DNA from: Polytrichum commune
Lineage: Eukaryota; Streptophyta; Polytrichopsida; Polytrichales; Polytrichaceae
Reading direction: 5' to 3'
DNA: 64,000 nt
NCBI GenBank assembly: GCA_950295325.1
Contig: OX485806.1
Coordinates: 23,808,001-23,872,000 of the forward strand
The notes under the pieces are model-generated. The model worked only from the letters and a program-made list of their open reading frames with translations. It ran no database searches and was not told the DNA's origin. The position numbers were made by a program, and so were the translations under genes. Below are positions 59,992-64,000 of this stretch, piece by piece. The number at the start of each line of letters is the position of its first letter. Position 1 is the first letter of the stretch.

Positions 59992-60591
59992 CCCCTAAAG
60001 GACTGTAAGGCCCCCAGGGGGCTTCTGATTGTAGAAAAGTGCAAATTGGATGAGATTGTTCCAAAGAAGCCCAAATTTGCAGGGAGAGAACCCTGGCTGT
60101 TTTTGCTAGATGGATCCAATGGTCTTTTCCGATCAGAAAATGATGAAGGATTGGATTTTTGGCGAATTCTTTGAGTGAACAAAAATTTCAGTTTTTGGGC
60201 CCAATCTCATTGCTTGGAGACTTCAGAGTCCCATATCTTTTTTTCCACACCTCAAAATCTGACGAAAAACATTCCACATGAGGGTCATAATGTTCTTTAC
60301 CTGTGGTAAAAATTTCAGATGTTTTGGAGCACTTCTAAGCAATCTGATTCCAGCATAAGTACGAAGTACCCCCTGCTCAAACAATTTCCATCAATCTTCT
60401 CAACGGTGGCAATTTCTCATAAATTGTGCGATCTTGTTGATTTTTTTTTCATAAACAAGCTATGTAAGTCTTCTTTAGTTTCAACGGTGCCGATCGTGAA
60501 AATTACCCCACACTAATAAGAAATTGAGCTTGCTACAAGAGCTAATCAAGAAAACATGACCTAAGCTAAAACACCCCCGGTCCTTTAGGGG
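59992..60591. mobile_element. 600-bp TIR element flanked by TTAA (piggyBac-like)
   Basis: The left end CCCCTAAAGGACTG and the complement of the right end CCCCTAAAGGACCG are 14-bp inverted repeats. TTAA lies on both sides (59988-59991 and 60592-60595). A TTAA target with ends starting CCC is the hallmark of piggyBac elements. No transposase frame is present, so it would be nonautonomous. The short ends leave some chance of coincidence. Confidence 0.55.
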
Positions 60592-61095
60592 TTAACACCT
60601 AATGGCTATGCAAGATGTGAAAAGAAACATCCAAAGAGTATTTGGTACCCTCTTACTTTGAACGTATTCGGGGGTTCATTTACAAGGTGAGGCTACAACC
60701 TATTTTATGTTTATGTTTATGTCTATTCATTCTTTTTTTAGGATTGACTTACATGCACATTTTGGGTTGTCCGTAGCATGATGTAGTGTCGGCTTGTGAG
60801 TTCCTTTGTGTATAATGATGTGCTTGTCAAATTGTAGATAAACACACACTGGAGCAACAATCCTAAACCAAAACTTCTCTAGAGAAATTGTAGGAGATTG
60901 CAACTACTATTGTGAACGGTATATGCGAAGGAAAATGGTTAACATGCTCAAATTCCACTTTGATGTCACGTGAGTCCTTAAGGATTCTACCACTTGATTT
61001 TAGGGACACTAACCTTGATGCTTGGTTGGTTAAAGCAAGTTATTGGGCACAGAGAATATGAATGATTTCACTCATTGGGATTCATATGTTGTTAT

Positions 61096-61902
61096 GGGGC
61101 CATTCACGATTGGGGTACTACTTTTGGGACAAGGAATTAAGGACTATGTCGCATTGGATCTCGGCATTTATTATGATTTACTATTGTTTGATCAATAAAA
61201 TTTAAATAAATAAGTAGATAGGTCATAGGACTTACCAAGAAAGATATTGATTATTATTAAATAATCACAAATAATAGATAAATTCTTTATGAAATGAGTA
61301 GATAGGTCATAGGACTTGTAAAGAGGTCATATGACTTGTTTGGGCCACATCAATAGCAATCTCATTATTGAAGTGTACATCGGAGGTGAATTATTTCTTG
61401 TTTTCCATCCTAGTACCTTGGTGTAAGTGTCATGTGTCCATACATATATATTTTTATGTTCAATTCTAATACTATACGTTCCTTTTTCATGTAGCCATGT
61501 TATTGTGTATTGTTGGCCATGTTTAGTGTCATATGTAAAGCTATACAATTGGTATGCAATACATTTTTAGTTCTAGTGGTACACAATTGAACAATAATTT
61601 CCAGGAAAAAAATTGGGATCGTTTCAATTAAATTTTCTTGTCCTCTTCATTCCTTGATCCTAAGGTCAACAATTTTGACAACACCCATGAATGTCCATTA
61701 AGGAATCAAAATGATATCTTAGATAACCCTATTTCTTGTAAATTAACTTTGTCGGTGTACTCCATATGGAATATTAAATGTAGGTATGATCCAAAATATG
61801 CTCCACAATACAAATCCAAGCACACCAACTCTGTAAAATTATCTAATTTAGTTCTTTAAGCGTTAGACACCCAAAAGTAGTACCCCAACTGTGAATGCCC
61901 CC
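61096..61902. mobile_element. 807-bp TIR element flanked by TTAT
   Basis: The left end GGGGCCATTCACGATTGGGG then TACTACTTTTGGG, and the complement of the right end GGGGGCATTCACAGTTGGGG then TACTACTTTTGGG, pair over about 33 bp. TTAT occurs on both sides (61092-61095, 61903-61906). The superfamily is uncertain: the ends recall Tourist elements but the target duplication is four bases. The interior is AT-rich; a repeated AGTAGATAGGTCATAGGACTT occurs twice (about 61213 and 61295). Confidence 0.75.
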
Positions 61903-61906
61903 TTAT

Positions 61907-62941
61907 TTTATTTTTGGTTTCATTGTTTTTAGATATGTTTCTCGCGGTGTATTTGATGTTCCAATTGGAGAAGGTTGTCATTGAAGAGTTTGCTGGCATT
62001 CTACCTAAGTTAGCCATGGTCAATTGGGAGAATGTTCTCGAACATGCAAACTTTGTGGAACGTTGGAGATGTTTCCTATGGGCGAAGGCATTTATTCCAT
62101 TGGGGGGGGGGGGGAGGGGAGGAGACACTATTCACAAAATCCACAATTCTATTAGCTAAAAGACGTGTGATAAATAGTTGTGTTTCATGTCATGAACTTT
62201 GTCTCACATTAAATTCTAGTAATATCATTTTGATTGACTACGCAAATTTGTTTTCTCTATAGGTACTTCACAAAGGAGTTGCAAACTCGCAAAGCTATTT
62301 CATTGCAAGTCCTTTCATCATCCTGAATTCATGGTCTGACAATATCTAGTGACATTTGTTTATTCTTGGCTTTGCAGTTGATGTTATGGACTCATGACTT
62401 GTTGGTTTTTTTTTTTTGTTTATGGTTCATTAAGTGTTTGACAAACTTCCATCCCGCTAAGAAAAGGCCCTGAGATTATTGGTGGTGCCGTCATAAGAAG
62501 TGGAGGAAAACCGGATGAAGAACTTAAGTTAATTGGGAGAGTCAACAAATGCAAGAAAACAAAAAACAAAACAAAACAAAAACAGATGCTACACAACCTA
62601 AAGATGTGGTATCAATTGTGCATCTTGTTCCTCCACCACCATCTCCTCTTCCTCCCACTACAACCCAAATCAACAAGGGAAAACATGTTTTACATCTTGA
62701 TGACATTCCTTTGACTCCGAGTCCATGCGAGTCTGGAATTGCTCCTATACCATCTGCTTCTATACTTCAATCTCAACAGGTGGCCCCCAAGTTTTCTAAT
62801 ATCTCCAAATATTTAATGTTTATGGGACATGCCTCCATCTCCTATATGTTGGGAAATGGAAGGACAAAAAACCCGGTGTTGATTTTAGCTTTTGAATTTG
62901 TCAATAAGGTAACTGGGCATGTCAAACCTCTATTCAAATAA
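61907..62941 (+). pseudogene. Decayed coding region, unknown family
   Basis: After a possible acceptor (TTTTTAG at 61924-61930) the plus strand reads MFLAVYLMFQLEKVVIEEFA, LPKLAMVNWENVLEHANF and VERWRCFLWAKAFIPL up to a G-homopolymer (62102-62112) that breaks the frame. Near 62265 it reads YFTKELQTRKAISLQVLSS, and 62549-62941 is an open frame of 130 codons with a Pro-rich middle (PPPPSPLPPTTTQ) and no recognised domain. It looks like an exon series of a transposon or host gene in decay. Confidence 0.35.
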
Positions 62942-63109
62942 CTTCATCTTTTTGGAATTCTATTCATGGTTCAAAATAAGTGTTTGATAGTACTCTAATC
63001 CCGTAATTCATGTGATTTTTGTTTGTAGGTTGGTTGGGCTCGGAAATGATCATTCCTCTCACTTTATCACTTTGGGTAATATCAAACCTCCGTAGATTGA
63101 AACTTCAAA

Positions 63110-63465
63110 TCTTCGGAGTTTGAAGCTTCAAATTACCACACATGTGGCAATCAGAGTGCATGTGATATTAAGGAGGTATGTAGTGTTAACACAAATGCAT
63201 GATAGTAGAGAATTAGTGTAACATGTGACATTATGGAATAGCACAGAGTCAACATTTCAAAAATGACAATAACTACAATGATGTTAACATGATGCATGTA
63301 AATGTGTGGTTGAATTTCTATGGTGGATTTTAGTGTCAAAACCCATGATATGTGGAAGGGAAATGTGGCAACTAGGAGGTTCAAACTGGGCACATCCATT
63401 CCCTAGGGTTTCAGGATATAGGAAGAAGTGACATTACAGGGGATGATATTACGGAGGTTAGGGTG
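63110..63465 (-). mobile_element. TA-target MITE, family M1 (copy 5, reversed, left end decayed)
   Basis: The right end GATATTACGGAGGTTAGGGTG matches the inverted start of the family (complement CACCCTAACCTCCGTAATAT) and is followed by TA. Interior landmarks in reverse include CCCTAGGGTTTCAGGAT and GTAACATGTGACATTATGGA. The left end is replaced by a degenerate palindromic sequence (63075-63130). Confidence 0.7.
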
Positions 63466-64000
63466 TAGTACACTACCAGACACCATGGTCCTTCCCAACA
63501 CAAGCCCAAATAAGGAGTCACTTGGTCTTCATATCAACTTTAGAATATAAATAAGCTTCCATTACTCATTGCTTGGTATATCATTTGTAGTTGCATCCAC
63601 ACTATTTCACCCTCCATAACGAGGGTTGAGAGCATGTAAGCTTCAATCTTCCAGGTGCATGATCAGATCTTAAGCATAACACACTACAAGGTTTACAGAA
63701 CAAATAAGAATAGTCAAGTGCTGTAATTTAGCACAGCATCAATAAGAGCATGGTCATGTCAGATAATAAAGGTCTGTAGGGGTTTGCCTGAATCATGTGT
63801 ACAAATTGCCCTTGTCAAGCACTCAAAATGTACAAGAGCAATTGTAAACCATTAGGACGAAATGATAATATGTACTTGATGAAACTTAATGAACATAAAT
63901 TTCTATGAAGTACTTGTCTAAATAACAGTCAAGGCTGGTCAGAGTGAGCCGACCTCTTTCCCTGTCCAACCTAACCTCGAATCCCTAGTCAATTAACTCG
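63466..64000. other. Non-genic end of window
   Basis: No protein-like ORF, RNA gene or repeat is recognised in the last 535 bp. Confidence 0.5.

Noticed and set aside
1-64000. CRISPR arrays, operons, prokaryotic mobile elements, rRNA or tRNA genes
   Set aside because: No spaced identical repeats, ribosome-binding sites, or rRNA/tRNA cores were seen; the gene structure is eukaryotic.

Overview
The window looks like nuclear DNA of a land plant, most likely one with a repeat-rich, gene-sparse genome. This rests on spliced genes for a plant-type serine decarboxylase and a thylakoid-type bestrophin chloride channel, on promoters with plant E2F and telo-box motifs, and on plant-type LINE and MITE transposons. 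A non-seed plant (bryophyte, lycophyte or fern) is my guess from the EXT1-like exostosin and the transposon types, but the sequence does not prove it. Nothing bacterial, viral or organellar was seen.

Five genes are supportable. (1) 5224-5978 (+): a two-exon gene for an unrecognised 57-residue basic protein behind an E2F site and telo-box. (2) 24879-26222 (+): an intronless GT47 exostosin resembling the N-terminal half of animal EXT1. (3) 38699-42167 (-): a six-exon PLP-dependent serine decarboxylase. (4) 45297-46343 (-): an intronless fusion of a MYND zinc finger to an acyl-protein-thioesterase-like hydrolase. (5) 48849-51844 (-): a four-exon VCCN/bestrophin-like anion channel. These share no obvious pathway. 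Genes 3-5 lie within about 14 kb, all on the minus strand, each with its own flanking DNA; there is no operon-like organisation.

The rest is mostly transposon debris and local duplications. 0-4 kb: AT-rich, degenerate repeats. 4-9 kb: small gene, orphan exon-like ORF, EnSpm-type fragment, 39-bp minisatellite. 9-15.6 kb: motif cluster and a 4 x 287-bp array. 15.7-17.8 kb: minus-strand LINE 3' half, split by a 409-bp hAT-like MITE with a perfect 8-bp target duplication and carrying a perfect 158-bp tandem duplication. 18.2-19.7 kb: foldback sequences, including a 107-bp miRNA-like hairpin. 24.4-28.2 kb: exostosin gene with its start region and its 3' flank duplicated. 28.9-37.6 kb: members of a TA-target MITE family and another TIR element. 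46.8-47.7 kb: Tourist-like MITE with a TA-family MITE nested inside. 51.9-52.7 kb: duplicated upstream region of the bestrophin gene. 56-63.5 kb: several TIR elements (Tourist-like, piggyBac-like, others) set in degenerate transposase-like coding sequence.

Exon boundaries were read by eye from GT/AG signals, frame continuity and family knowledge. Transposon classes rest on terminal repeats and target duplications visible in the sequence. No database search was made.
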